From UBA4823 sp034436035 (GTDB lineage Bacteria > Chloroflexota > Anaerolineae > Anaerolineales > UBA4823): DNA of 50,578 nt. Made by a program: the position numbers and the translations under genes. Within the stretch, counting starts at the first letter, position 1. Each line of letters opens with the position of its first letter. Of this stretch, positions 16,771 to 25,556 are shown one piece after another. The notes under the pieces were generated by a model. The model did no database searches. It saw only the letters and a program-made list of their open reading frames with translations, and was not told where the DNA came from. The DNA is taken from positions 1 through 50,578 of the forward strand of contig DAOTVW010000118.1 of NCBI GenBank assembly GCA_034436035.1, given 5' to 3'.

Positions 16771-17415
16771 TTATCCGTGATTGTTAAAAATTAACTCCTC
16801 CCTTCCCGACAATTTCTCCTGAATCCGCTTCACTACAATGTTTAAGTGTTTTGGCTGATGGACAAAATCCAGGTCATCAGTCCGTAAAGTTAATACTGGG
16901 CAAATATCAAAATTTTGCAGCCAGTCATCATAGAAACTTTCTAATAAACTAAGGTACTCCTTCGTGATTCCGCTTTCAATCCCTCTTCCTCGTGCCTGAA
17001 GTCGTTCTATTAATACATCAACCGGTGCTTTCAGATAGATTAACAAATCCGGAGCGGGTAACTGATTCACAATTAATTCGAATACAGTTCGATAGGACTG
17101 ATAATCCCTTTCGGTTAGATTACCCATTTGATAAAGTGCCCGCGAAAAAATATACGCATCCTCATAAATACTTCGATCGAGGATCACCGATTGCGGTAAA
17201 GCCGCCATTTGCAGGTATTGTTTTGCCCGATGTCCAAGGAAAAATACTTGCAAATGAAACGACCAATTGCGCATATCGGCATAGAATTCCGCCAAATAGG
17301 GATTATCAGCAACGGACTCAAATGCAGTGTGCCAACCTAATTTCGCACCAATACGCTCCGTTAGCGATGTTTTTCCTGTGCCGATATTTCCAGCAACAAC
17401 TAATAATCTCTTCAT
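16771..17415 (-). CDS. Deoxynucleoside kinase (dAK/dGK type)
   Basis: A salvage kinase of 214 residues that phosphorylates deoxynucleosides with ATP. The P-loop GNIGTGKTSL is at about residues 9-18. FESVADNPYLAEFY follows as in Bacillus-type deoxyadenosine/deoxyguanosine kinases, then LDRSIYEDAYIFS (the DRS substrate motif) and an arginine-rich lid, ERLQARGRGIE. The gene begins 6 bases after the nrdJ stop, so ribonucleotide reduction and deoxynucleoside salvage are transcribed together. The base specificity cannot be read with certainty. Confidence 0.9.
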   Translation of the reverse strand: MKRLLVVAGNIGTGKTSLTERIGAKLGWHTAFESVADNPYLAEFYADMRNWSFHLQVFFLGHRAKQYLQMAALPQSVILDRSIYEDAYIFSRALYQMGNLTERDYQSYRTVFELIVNQLPAPDLLIYLKAPVDVLIERLQARGRGIESGITKEYLSLLESFYDDWLQNFDICPVLTLRTDDLDFVHQPKHLNIVVKRIQEKLSGREELIFNNHG

Positions 17416-17421
17416 GTGAAC

Positions 17422-20040
17422 CTAGCATTCACTATATCCACAAGCATAGCACTTGCGGCAACCTTCTTCATTAACCAATGCCGCCTGTCCGCACTCTGGA
17501 CATAAATCGCCAATTTTTAATTGAAACTGCCCAGGGGTTTCTTCCTCTTCGAACTCTAGTGTATATGGTTGGTGAGCTCCACTTAATTCTTTTTCGGCAG
17601 TTTCTGGGGATGTACTCGCATATCTTGTTGAACCAGCGCTTTCTTTTTGCTCGAGATATTCTGCTAATACTTGAGCAACCCCATCTGGCAGCGAACGCAC
17701 TCGATTCGGGCCAAAACCCAACGAGCGTCCTCCTCCTATTCCGGAGAGTTGTCTCCACACTTCTTTCAATCTTTCTCGGGGGTGAACTGGGGATGCCAAA
17801 CGAAGGATATAAGAAATGAGCCGTCCGATTGCTTCAGACACCGCCGCAGTATCCGAGCCGGCTTTGGCAGTATTAATGAATACCTCAAACGGATTCTCGT
17901 CTCCATTTTCGTTTATCGTTATGAATGCCTTTCCTAAGGGTGTATTGATGGAGTATGTGAATCCATGTAGTGCCCGGGGACGCGGTTTCTTTTGCTCTTG
18001 CCAGAAAGCTATCTGTTCAGCCCGAACAGCTCTTTCTTCTTCCTCCTCGCTTAAGCTCTTTTTCTTTGCAGTAGCTTTTGTTTCCAAAACTACTTTCTCG
18101 CGTGAACCGGTAACATAAACCGTAATCCCTTTACAACCCAACTGCCAAGCTAGCTGATAAGCGATCATAACATCTTCTACTGTGGCATCAGCTGGAAAAT
18201 TAATGGTCTTACTTAGACTATTATCCACAAATACCTGCATTGCAGCTTGCATGCGGACATGTTCTTCTGCTGTAATGTCCGTTGAAACCACAAAAACTTT
18301 TTGAATTGCTTCGGGAACCCCTTCAATTCCTTGACAGGAGCCATGTTCCATCACATGGGTAATAATCTTCTCTCGTTGCTCTTCGTTGATCCCTGCCTCA
18401 ACTAAAGCTTTTTCAAACAAGGGGCTGGTGTAATTGAGTTGCAAATCCTTGCCGTTATCGTTGACATGGCGAATGTAAGCTAAGGCAAACACAGGCTCAC
18501 AACCGTACCCTTCACAACCAGCAACCGTGGCGATGGTTCCAGTAGGAGCAATGGTGGTTTGGGCAGCATTCCGAATTCCATGTTGTTTGATGCCTTTTTC
18601 TATCTCTTTCCAATCGATTGCTGGTCTATCCCAATTTTGGGTATACGGGAAAATTGGCATAGGCGCTTTCCAGATTAAGTTTTCCGGATCGTAAATACTA
18701 CCTTTGATTGCCGGGAATGGCCCACGTTTCTCTGCTAATTCAATACTGGTTTTCATTGCGTGATAACGGATGAATTCGATCACTTGCGAAGCAAATTCCT
18801 GTCCTTCTGGAGAGCCGTAGCGTACTCCCACATGATACATGAGATCAGCTAACCCCATAATCCCTAATCCGATCCGGCGAGCGCGTAACGCAGCTTCCTT
18901 TAGTTGCGGTACAGCCGGAACATACGCATTGGCATCCACCACATCATCAAGAAAACGGGTCGCTAAAATTGTACTTTGGCGAATTTTTTCCCAATCCACT
19001 TTATGATCCGCTGCAAAATGTTGTGCGAGATTAATCGAGCCTAAACAACAATTTTCGTACGGGCCTAACCATTGCTCCCCGCATGGATTCGTTGCCTCAA
19101 GCGGATAAAGATGTGGAACCGGATTACTCAAATTTGCCGCATCAAGGAATAAGACTCCTGGCTCACCATTATGATGCGCTTGCCGGACTATCTTTTCAAA
19201 TAAATCGCGTGCTTTCACAACTTTATATACTTTGATTGGAATTCCAGCTGCCTCTGCTTGCTCAAGCGTTCCATCAAAATCATGGTATAAAGGAGAAGTG
19301 ACATCCGGAAAACGCAGCTCCCAATCGGCGCCTTGAATGACAGCTTTCATGAACGCATCGGTGATTCCAACCGAGATATTGAAATTTGTAATGGCATTTT
19401 CATCGGTCTTACACGTGATAAATTCTTCTATATCCGGATGGTCTACCCGTAAAACTGCCATATTTGCCCCTCGGCGAGTTCCACCCTGGGCAACTTCACC
19501 AAAGGCTTTATCATAGACCCGTAAAAATCCAACCGGGCCCGTGGCTTGACCAGCGGAGGAACGAACGAGAGTGCCCTTAGGTCTAAGGCGGGAAAAGGAG
19601 AACCCATTACCACCTCCTGTTTGTTGTATCAGAGCCGCATCACGCAATGTCTGAAATATGCCGGTGGACTTACGCCCCATATCATCGCTGATTGGCAAAA
19701 CAAAACACGCCGCTAATTGCCCTAGAGGTGTTCCCGCGCCGGTAAAAGTGGGCGAATTCGGGAAAAATGCGCGCGAGGTTAGGAAATCATAATACTGAAA
19801 GGCTAAACCAATTACATCCTCACCCCATTGTTCTTCCACTTTGGCGATCGAATAAGCAACTCGCCAGAACATACCTTCAACAGTCTCCGCCGGTTTTCCA
19901 TCTTTCCCCCGGCGCACATAACGGCGGATCAACACCTGGCGGGCATTATCGGTTAATGCCACCTTTTTTAATCCCTCCGGTATCGGTGGAATGGCAATTA
20001 ATTCATTAGAACGGCTTTGTTTTGTAGAATCTTTCAACAT
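17422..20040 (-). CDS. nrdJ: Adenosylcobalamin-dependent ribonucleotide reductase (class II)
   Basis: This enzyme reduces ribonucleotides to deoxyribonucleotides with a thiyl radical generated by coenzyme B12. With the start at 20040 it has 872 residues; I prefer this ATG because GAGGAG lies 8 bases upstream, over the longer frame that begins at 20091. Visible class II features are FFPNSPTFTGAGTPLGQLAACFVLPI, the catalytic region NPCGEQWLGPYENCCLGSINLA, and APTGTIATVAGCEGYGCEP. A C-terminal extension ends in a zinc-ribbon, CPECGQ through CYACGYSEC, which may hold the redox-relay cysteines. It is preceded by nrdR and followed by the kinase, so NrdR repression is expected, although no clear NrdR box was found. 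Confidence 0.96.
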   Translation of the reverse strand: MLKDSTKQSRSNELIAIPPIPEGLKKVALTDNARQVLIRRYVRRGKDGKPAETVEGMFWRVAYSIAKVEEQWGEDVIGLAFQYYDFLTSRAFFPNSPTFTGAGTPLGQLAACFVLPISDDMGRKSTGIFQTLRDAALIQQTGGGNGFSFSRLRPKGTLVRSSAGQATGPVGFLRVYDKAFGEVAQGGTRRGANMAVLRVDHPDIEEFITCKTDENAITNFNISVGITDAFMKAVIQGADWELRFPDVTSPLYHDFDGTLEQAEAAGIPIKVYKVVKARDLFEKIVRQAHHNGEPGVLFLDAANLSNPVPHLYPLEATNPCGEQWLGPYENCCLGSINLAQHFAADHKVDWEKIRQSTILATRFLDDVVDANAYVPAVPQLKEAALRARRIGLGIMGLADLMYHVGVRYGSPEGQEFASQVIEFIRYHAMKTSIELAEKRGPFPAIKGSIYDPENLIWKAPMPIFPYTQNWDRPAIDWKEIEKGIKQHGIRNAAQTTIAPTGTIATVAGCEGYGCEPVFALAYIRHVNDNGKDLQLNYTSPLFEKALVEAGINEEQREKIITHVMEHGSCQGIEGVPEAIQKVFVVSTDITAEEHVRMQAAMQVFVDNSLSKTINFPADATVEDVMIAYQLAWQLGCKGITVYVTGSREKVVLETKATAKKKSLSEEEEERAVRAEQIAFWQEQKKPRPRALHGFTYSINTPLGKAFITINENGDENPFEVFINTAKAGSDTAAVSEAIGRLISYILRLASPVHPRERLKEVWRQLSGIGGGRSLGFGPNRVRSLPDGVAQVLAEYLEQKESAGSTRYASTSPETAEKELSGAHQPYTLEFEEEETPGQFQLKIGDLCPECGQAALVNEEGCRKCYACGYSEC

Positions 20041-20118
20041 CGACACTTCTCCTCTCTGATACCATGATAAAGTTGATAAAATAAGGAACAATCCCCTTAA
20101 TTCTTCGCTTAGATTGTT

Positions 20119-20568
20119 TTAACTTTCTAATAAACGGTCAATTTCGTTGCGGATTGCTTTTAAATCGTCTAATCGTAGATAGACAATTGCATAGCGAATA
20201 TAGGCAATCTGATCCAATTCTTTTAGCCCTGCTATGACCATATCCCCAATCACTCGAGATGAGACTTCCGCTCTTCCCATGGATTGTAAATTTGCTTCAA
20301 TTTCCCCAACTAAACGATCTATATCAGCTGCTGATACTGGTCGTTTGGCACAAGAAATACGTATACCACGCAACAATTTCTCGCGGTCAAATTCTTCGCG
20401 CGTCCCATCAGCTTTGACGACCAAAGGCGTAGCCAGGATCGGTCGTTCATAAGTGCTAAACCGTTCACCACAGTCTTCACATTCCCGACGACGGCGGATA
20501 CCCCCGCGGTTATCGTGGGAAGTATCAATGACTTTCGTGTTAATACTTTTACAATAAGGACAACGCAT
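20119..20568 (-). CDS. nrdR: Transcriptional repressor NrdR
   Basis: NrdR senses ATP/dATP and represses ribonucleotide reductase genes. All 149 residues match the family: an N-terminal zinc ribbon MRCPYCKS, then RRRRECEDCGERFSTYERP, an ATP-cone with VVKADGTREEFDREKLLRGI, and a C-terminal helix ending KAIRNEIDRLLES. It is the first gene of the operon with nrdJ and the deoxynucleoside kinase. Confidence 0.98.
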   Translation of the reverse strand: MRCPYCKSINTKVIDTSHDNRGGIRRRRECEDCGERFSTYERPILATPLVVKADGTREEFDREKLLRGIRISCAKRPVSAADIDRLVGEIEANLQSMGRAEVSSRVIGDMVIAGLKELDQIAYIRYAIVYLRLDDLKAIRNEIDRLLES

Positions 20569-20656
20569 CTTTTTTTAATTAAAATAGAACAAATGTATCC
20601 ACAATAGCTGGGGGTAATTTTTAATTTTCTACGTACATATTGGACTATTATTTGAC

Positions 20657-20685
20657 ATTTTAGCATACCAACAAAAATTTTGCAA
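20657..20685 (-). promoter_or_regulatory. Promoter of the nrdR operon
   Basis: On the minus strand TTGCAA (20685-20680) and TAAAAT (20662-20657) are separated by exactly 17 bp, a good sigma70-like pair about 90 bases before the nrdR start. The leader contains an AT-rich stretch and a CCCCCAGCT segment but no convincing pair of NrdR boxes. Confidence 0.55.
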
Positions 20686-20707
20686 GAGGGAAAATGATAA
20701 GATTAGG

Positions 20708-20740
20708 TTAAAAAATTAGAGGCGGCTGGGGAAGCCGCCC
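20708..20740 (-). terminator. Terminator downstream of ftsZ
   Basis: GGCGGCT and AGCCGCC form a perfect 7-bp GC-rich stem around a 5-base loop. In the minus direction it is followed by CTAATTTTTTAA, a good U-tract. It would end the dcw operon about 210 bases after ftsZ, before the nrdR promoter. Confidence 0.8.
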
Positions 20741-20793
20741 CTAAGCTGCCTGCATACTTTATGCGAAGGCAATCACAAATATGCAAGCAAGCA

Positions 20794-20840
20794 ATCGTAA
20801 TGGACTACATGGGAGGAGGATACCTGTAGTCTTTTACGAT
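20794..20840. other. Long hairpin in the ftsZ 3' region with an anti-SD-like loop
   Basis: ATCGTAA-TG-GACTACA pairs with TGTAGTC-TT-TTACGAT: two perfect 7-bp stems flanking a 2x2 internal loop, closing a 15-base terminal loop. Read as ftsZ 3' RNA (minus strand) the loop is GGUAUCCUCCUCCCA, with an unpaired pyrimidine run complementary to Shine-Dalgarno sequences. A second, weaker hairpin (GCC, CATA / TATG, GGC) lies at 20749-20771. No U-tract follows, so it does not look like a terminator. Confidence 0.55.
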
Positions 20841-20947
20841 ATATGCGAAATAAAATGCTCGTTTACCGCTTATATACCAGCGATTCCGAATACCGTTAAC
20901 CTTTAATCAAGGTTTTCGAAAGATAAAAAAACACCTTCGATCCGCTA

Positions 20948-22090
20948 TTATTTCAACCGATCACTCGTCGAGCGATTCCGCAAAAATGTCGGAATATCGA
21001 GGTCTTCGGTATTGAAAGCACGCGGTTGGAAATCTCGTCTTGGCGGGGTAGCATTTTGCACAGTATTTTGTACTGGTCGTTCGTTTTTCATTTCTCGTGG
21101 TGCTACCTGTTGCGGTCGCCCTGCTCCACCGGATCGCTCGAAACCAGTTGCAATCACGGTGATACGTACTTCATCTTTCATGCTGGGATCGATCACCGCA
21201 CCAAATATGAGATTCACATCTGGATGGGCAGTGCTCTTAATAATCTCTGCTGCTTCATTGACGTCGAAGAGGGTTAAATCGTTCCCACCGGTGACATTAA
21301 ACAGGATTCCGCGTGCCCCATCGATCGTAATATCCAACAATTGGCTGGAAATCGCTTGTTCTGCAGCCATGCGAGCAGCCCCCTCACCTTTTCCAGTACC
21401 AACCGCCATCAACGCCGCTCCACCCTCAGACATGATTGTTCGTACATCAGCGAAGTCTAAGTTGATCAAACCGGGAACGGTAATTAACTCTGAAATGCCT
21501 TGCACACCCTGCCGTAATACATCATCTGCGAGTTTGAATGATTGTTGTACGGTTACTCGTTTATCCACAATCTGGAGTAAACGATCATTTGGGATAACAA
21601 TCAAAGTATCCGCTTGCTCTTTGAGCTTATCAATGCCTAATTCTGCTGCCTGTTCTCGCTTCTTGCCTTCAAAGGAGAATGGCCGGGTTACCACACCAAT
21701 CGTTAATGCACCCACATCCTTTGCGATTTGAGCAACGATCGGTGCTGCACCAGTGCCAGTTCCGCCTCCCATTCCGCCAGTGATGAAAACTAGATCAGAA
21801 CCTTTGAGAACATTGTATATATCCTCTGCCGATTCCTCAGCGGCTTTGCGGCCCATCTCTGGGTCACCACCCGAGCCTAGACCACGGGTTAATTTTTCCC
21901 CAATCCGTACTTTTGTTGTGGCTTTACTATTGATCAATGCTTGGGCATCGGTGTTGATGCTGACAAAATCAACGCCTTGTAACCCTTCGTCAATCATGCG
22001 GTCTACCGCATTACAGCCACCTCCTCCAATGCCGACAACTTTTATGCGGGCAAAGGATTCGAGTTGATTTGGATACTGATTTGTACTCAT
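20948..22090 (-). CDS. ftsZ: Cell division protein FtsZ
   Basis: The tubulin-like GTPase that forms the Z ring. The 380 residues include IKVVGIGGGGCNAVDRMI, the tubulin signature GGMGGGTGTGAAPIVA, the T7 loop LINLDFADVRTIM, a variable Gln/Pro-rich linker and a conserved C-terminal peptide DLDIPTFLRNR that binds FtsA. A strong ribosome site GAGGAGGAG stands 6 bases upstream of the ATG. It is the last gene of the dcw operon, 58 bases after ftsA, and its 3' region contains structured hairpins before the terminator. Confidence 0.98.
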   Translation of the reverse strand: MSTNQYPNQLESFARIKVVGIGGGGCNAVDRMIDEGLQGVDFVSINTDAQALINSKATTKVRIGEKLTRGLGSGGDPEMGRKAAEESAEDIYNVLKGSDLVFITGGMGGGTGTGAAPIVAQIAKDVGALTIGVVTRPFSFEGKKREQAAELGIDKLKEQADTLIVIPNDRLLQIVDKRVTVQQSFKLADDVLRQGVQGISELITVPGLINLDFADVRTIMSEGGAALMAVGTGKGEGAARMAAEQAISSQLLDITIDGARGILFNVTGGNDLTLFDVNEAAEIIKSTAHPDVNLIFGAVIDPSMKDEVRITVIATGFERSGGAGRPQQVAPREMKNERPVQNTVQNATPPRRDFQPRAFNTEDLDIPTFLRNRSTSDRLK

Positions 22091-22148
22091 AAAAAACTCC
22101 TCCTCAATGTAAATTAATGTTTTTGCTCTTTGCTAAATCGGTTTTCCA

Positions 22149-23396
22149 TTATGGAAGTAACCGCCTTAACCATTCTTTTAGTGTTTCCCATGCTTGACTA
22201 TTTCCGGGCAATTGGATTCCAACACCTTTATGGGTTTCTGGTGGGATAAATTCGTTATAGAGCATTGCCCATTTCAAAAGACCAACCGAGGTAGAAAAAG
22301 CCGGTGAATCCAAACGATCTGCCATTCCGATTAATCCTTCCGGCTTGCCAATCCGCACCGGCACATTAAACAATCGGTTAGCTAATTGCCGTAATCCTGG
22401 TAAAAGGCTCGAGCCACCAGTTAATACAATGCCTGCTGGTAACAAACCATCATAACCAGAACGTTTAATTTCTTGTAAAACGAGGCTTAGAATTTCCTCA
22501 GCCCGCGCTTCAATGATATGCGCCAAATCGGAACGGCTGATTTGGGTATAATTCTCTTCACCAAAAGGTCTAATTTGAAAACTTTCCCTCTCATCCACAT
22601 CTGCTTCAATTGCATAACCGTGTTGCAGCTTCACTTCTTCCGCCTGAGACATCGGCAACCGCAACCCCTGTGCAATATCGGAAGTGATATGATTCCCGCC
22701 CACTGCTAAAACAGCAGTGAACCAGACATCGCCATTGACATATAATGCGATATCGGTAGTTCCACCACCAATATCGCATACTAAGACTCCCATCTGTCTT
22801 TCGGTTTCTGTCAATACAACCTCTGCAGAAGCTAGCGGGTTGAGCACAAATTGAGAGACTTCTACTCCCGAAGCACCAACGCACTGGCGCAAGTTTTCAG
22901 TGGATGCCGACGAAGCAGTGATAATGTGTGTTTCCACTTCCAGCCGATAACCATGCATACCAATGGGCATGCGGATTCCTTCTTGTCCATCGACATTAAA
23001 GCCGCGATGAATGACATGGATAATTTCGCGGTTGTGCGGAATCGGCACTGCCCGGGCTGATTCAATCGCCCGGTAGATGTCATCCTGATCGATCACCCGA
23101 CCACTCACCCCAACGACGCCTGTGCTGTTCGTCGAGGAAATCTGGGCGCCTGCCAAACTGACTAATGCCGAGTTGATTTCCATCCCAGAGGTACGCTCTG
23201 CCTTCTCGATGGATTTCTTAACCGCTAAGGAGGCAGCAGCTAAATCAACCACGACACCTTTTTTAATTCCCTGGGATGGTTCAACCCCCATCCCTAAAAT
23301 TCGCAATTGACCTGGCGCTTCTTCTCTCCCAACCAACGTACAGACCTTGGTGGTACCGATGTCAATTCCAACTACAACAGGTTGTTCTGTAACCAT
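22149..23396 (-). CDS. ftsA: Cell division protein FtsA
   Basis: The actin-like membrane tether of FtsZ, 415 residues from the ATG at 23396, one base after the ftsQ stop; a longer frame to 23432 would overlap ftsQ without need. VVVGIDIGTTKVCTLVG is the phosphate-1 motif, VCDIGGGTTDIALY the phosphate-2 motif and GIVLTGGSSLLPGLRQL the adenosine motif. The inserted SHS2/1C region follows residue 80. The C-terminal WETLKEWLRRLLP is an amphipathic helix suited to membrane targeting. Confidence 0.97.
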   Translation of the reverse strand: MVTEQPVVVGIDIGTTKVCTLVGREEAPGQLRILGMGVEPSQGIKKGVVVDLAAASLAVKKSIEKAERTSGMEINSALVSLAGAQISSTNSTGVVGVSGRVIDQDDIYRAIESARAVPIPHNREIIHVIHRGFNVDGQEGIRMPIGMHGYRLEVETHIITASSASTENLRQCVGASGVEVSQFVLNPLASAEVVLTETERQMGVLVCDIGGGTTDIALYVNGDVWFTAVLAVGGNHITSDIAQGLRLPMSQAEEVKLQHGYAIEADVDERESFQIRPFGEENYTQISRSDLAHIIEARAEEILSLVLQEIKRSGYDGLLPAGIVLTGGSSLLPGLRQLANRLFNVPVRIGKPEGLIGMADRLDSPAFSTSVGLLKWAMLYNEFIPPETHKGVGIQLPGNSQAWETLKEWLRRLLP

Positions 23397-23397
23397 T

Positions 23398-24402
23398 TTA
23401 GCGCTCCGTTCGGTAATATGGGGCATGCACATACTCCACGCTAATCAAAATCGGTTTTATATCTTCTTTTTTTAGTTTACTCACCATCATATTGTAAATT
23501 TTCATCTTTAAACTGATATTGTTGATTTCTCCAAAATATACATCCCAGCCACGTTTATCCTTCCAACCTAAACCATGTTCCTGATCGTAGACTAACACCG
23601 CTCCATCCGGTAATAAAGCATTTAGAGATAAAATACCAGAGACCATATCTGCGGGCAAGAAACGGGCTGCTTGACTATCGACATTGTCCATCGTCAACCC
23701 CAATGGTGCGCTGTGTGCTTCAATAGTCAATTTTGGTAAATTGGTAGACTGTCCTCGCACCGGGAATGCGTAGCCGTTGGCATCAATGAGTAACGTCCTC
23801 CCATCTTGTTTCCAAACGAGCATCGGTGTCCTTTCCACTACATTGAGGAAAACTTTATTGGGAAGACGTACCTCAAGATTAACCTGACTAAATTCCGGAA
23901 ATAGTTTTGTTATTTTCGCTGTAATAGCTTGCGGGTCAACCGTGAAAATCGGGTGATCTTCTAAATTTAGTTCGAGGTTGACGTCTTTTAAAGTGATGCG
24001 ATTCAAACCGGTTACAGTCACATCTGCTATTCTAAAAACAGGAGAAGTCCATAATAAATAAAAAATCAAAATTAGAAATAGGGAGAGCGTCCCCGATACA
24101 ATGCGCCAGCTAAATCCAATAGCAGGAATCGACGGTAACCGAATTTCTGCCCCAGGTATACTCAATGGAATATCCATTCGGCGCTGAGATTTGGTCGCCC
24201 GTTTTGGCGACGCCATCGGTACGCCTTGCAAACCTCCCCGCACCATTACTGGCACCCGCCGGTCTACCATCTCATAGGTTCTCTTTTTGCTTGCGGGTTT
24301 AACACTCCCGAATTGTCTTGCCCGCGCAGCGGGTTTTGAGTCCGTGATAAAGGTTCGATTCTCTCGATTAGAAATTCTCTGATTCGATAAATTAATTTTC
24401 AC
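23398..24402 (-). CDS. ftsQ: Cell division protein FtsQ/DivIB
   Basis: A bitopic divisome protein, 334 residues. A long basic cytoplasmic N-terminus of about 95 residues precedes one membrane helix (WRIVSGTLSLFLILIFYLLW). A POTRA domain starts at VFRIADVTVTGLNRITLKDV, and a beta domain includes VNLEVRLPNKVFLNVVERTPMLVW and IDANGYAFPV, typical of FtsQ. The stop is one base before ftsA; the start overlaps the ddl stop by four bases. Confidence 0.92.
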   Translation of the reverse strand: MKINLSNQRISNRENRTFITDSKPAARARQFGSVKPASKKRTYEMVDRRVPVMVRGGLQGVPMASPKRATKSQRRMDIPLSIPGAEIRLPSIPAIGFSWRIVSGTLSLFLILIFYLLWTSPVFRIADVTVTGLNRITLKDVNLELNLEDHPIFTVDPQAITAKITKLFPEFSQVNLEVRLPNKVFLNVVERTPMLVWKQDGRTLLIDANGYAFPVRGQSTNLPKLTIEAHSAPLGLTMDNVDSQAARFLPADMVSGILSLNALLPDGAVLVYDQEHGLGWKDKRGWDVYFGEINNISLKMKIYNMMVSKLKKEDIKPILISVEYVHAPYYRTER

Positions 24403-25535
24403 TTCGTACCATTCTCCCTTCGATAACGATAGGTGGTGGCTTCCCGTTCTGATTTCCGTTCCAATGCCAGTTCAATCAAGCGATCAACGAGTTCTGAGTA
24501 AGCGATGCCGCTTGCAGCCCATAGTTTCGGATACATACTGATTTGAGTAAAACCAGGAATGGTGTTGATTTCATTCACATAAATTATCCCGCTACTTCTT
24601 TCCATTAGCATATCCACGCGTGCCATCCCCGCCGCATCGATTGCTTTATACGTTTTGATCGCTAATTCACGGGCTTGTTCTGCTTGCGTTTCAGTGAGTG
24701 GAGCAGGAATTAATAATTGAGATCGGTTATCATGGTATTTGGCATCATAAGAATAAAATTCATCCGCCGGGATTATTTCACCTGGCACGGAGGCAATCGG
24801 CTGTTCATTTCCCAAGACGCTTACTTCTATTTCGCGGGCGTCAATCCCCTTTTCAACTAAAATTCGGCGATCGAACCGAGCAGCTTCTTTTAATCCACTT
24901 ATAAGCTCTTCGCGGTCATGGCACTTGCTCACCCCTACCGAAGACCCTAGATTCGCTGGCTTGACGAACAAAGGATAGCTCGCTATTTTCTCGGACATTT
25001 CTACTACTCTTGCACTGTTTTCATTAATTTCACGGCGAGTAAAAACCCGGGAATCCGCAACTGCGATCCCGTTTGCCCGCATCACATCTTTAAAAATCCC
25101 TTTATCCATCCCAACTGCCGAAGCAACAACTCCCGAGCCAACATAAGCAATATTCGCCAATTCAAAAAGCCCTTGAATTGTGCCGTCTTCGCCAAATGTT
25201 CCATGCAGAACCGGAAAGACCACATCCACTTTGCGGATTAATTCCAATCGCTCTGAACCATTCAATGGATATAGCCGATAAATCCCTGTTCGAGAAGGAT
25301 CTGCCAATAAGGTAGCAACACTGCAGCCATCCAACGTGCCATTGGATAATGCGGATAAAACATCTTCACCAGTCAACCATTCCCCTTCATGGGTAATTCC
25401 GATTTGGAGGACATGGTATTTTCGTGGATCCAAAGCCGCCAAAATGGAACGAGCGGAAAGCAGGGAGATTTCATGCTCACCTGAAACTCCTCCGAAAATT
25501 ACACAAACCTCTATTCTTCGATCTCGTTCCGTCAT
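24399..25535 (-). CDS. ddl: D-alanine--D-alanine ligase
   Basis: An ATP-grasp ligase that makes the D-Ala-D-Ala dipeptide for peptidoglycan. The start ATG at 25535 (MTERDRRIEVCVIFGGVSGEHEISL) gives 378 residues; a TTG 12 bases upstream is a less likely start. Family motifs are VFPVLHGTFGEDGTIQGLFE, FVKPANLGSSVGVSK, EVSVLGNE and the metal/ATP site ARVDMLMERSSGIIYVNEINTIPGFT. It lies between murB and ftsQ, the usual dcw position. Confidence 0.97.
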   Translation of the reverse strand: MTERDRRIEVCVIFGGVSGEHEISLLSARSILAALDPRKYHVLQIGITHEGEWLTGEDVLSALSNGTLDGCSVATLLADPSRTGIYRLYPLNGSERLELIRKVDVVFPVLHGTFGEDGTIQGLFELANIAYVGSGVVASAVGMDKGIFKDVMRANGIAVADSRVFTRREINENSARVVEMSEKIASYPLFVKPANLGSSVGVSKCHDREELISGLKEAARFDRRILVEKGIDAREIEVSVLGNEQPIASVPGEIIPADEFYSYDAKYHDNRSQLLIPAPLTETQAEQARELAIKTYKAIDAAGMARVDMLMERSSGIIYVNEINTIPGFTQISMYPKLWAASGIAYSELVDRLIELALERKSEREATTYRYRRENGTK

Positions 25536-25556
25536 TGTTATCACCAATTTATTCCG

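Noticed and set aside
21012..21731. Long plus-strand frame opposite ftsZ
   Set aside because: It lies entirely antisense to the conserved ftsZ coding sequence, has low-complexity Ser/Thr/Pro-rich composition and no recognisable domain.
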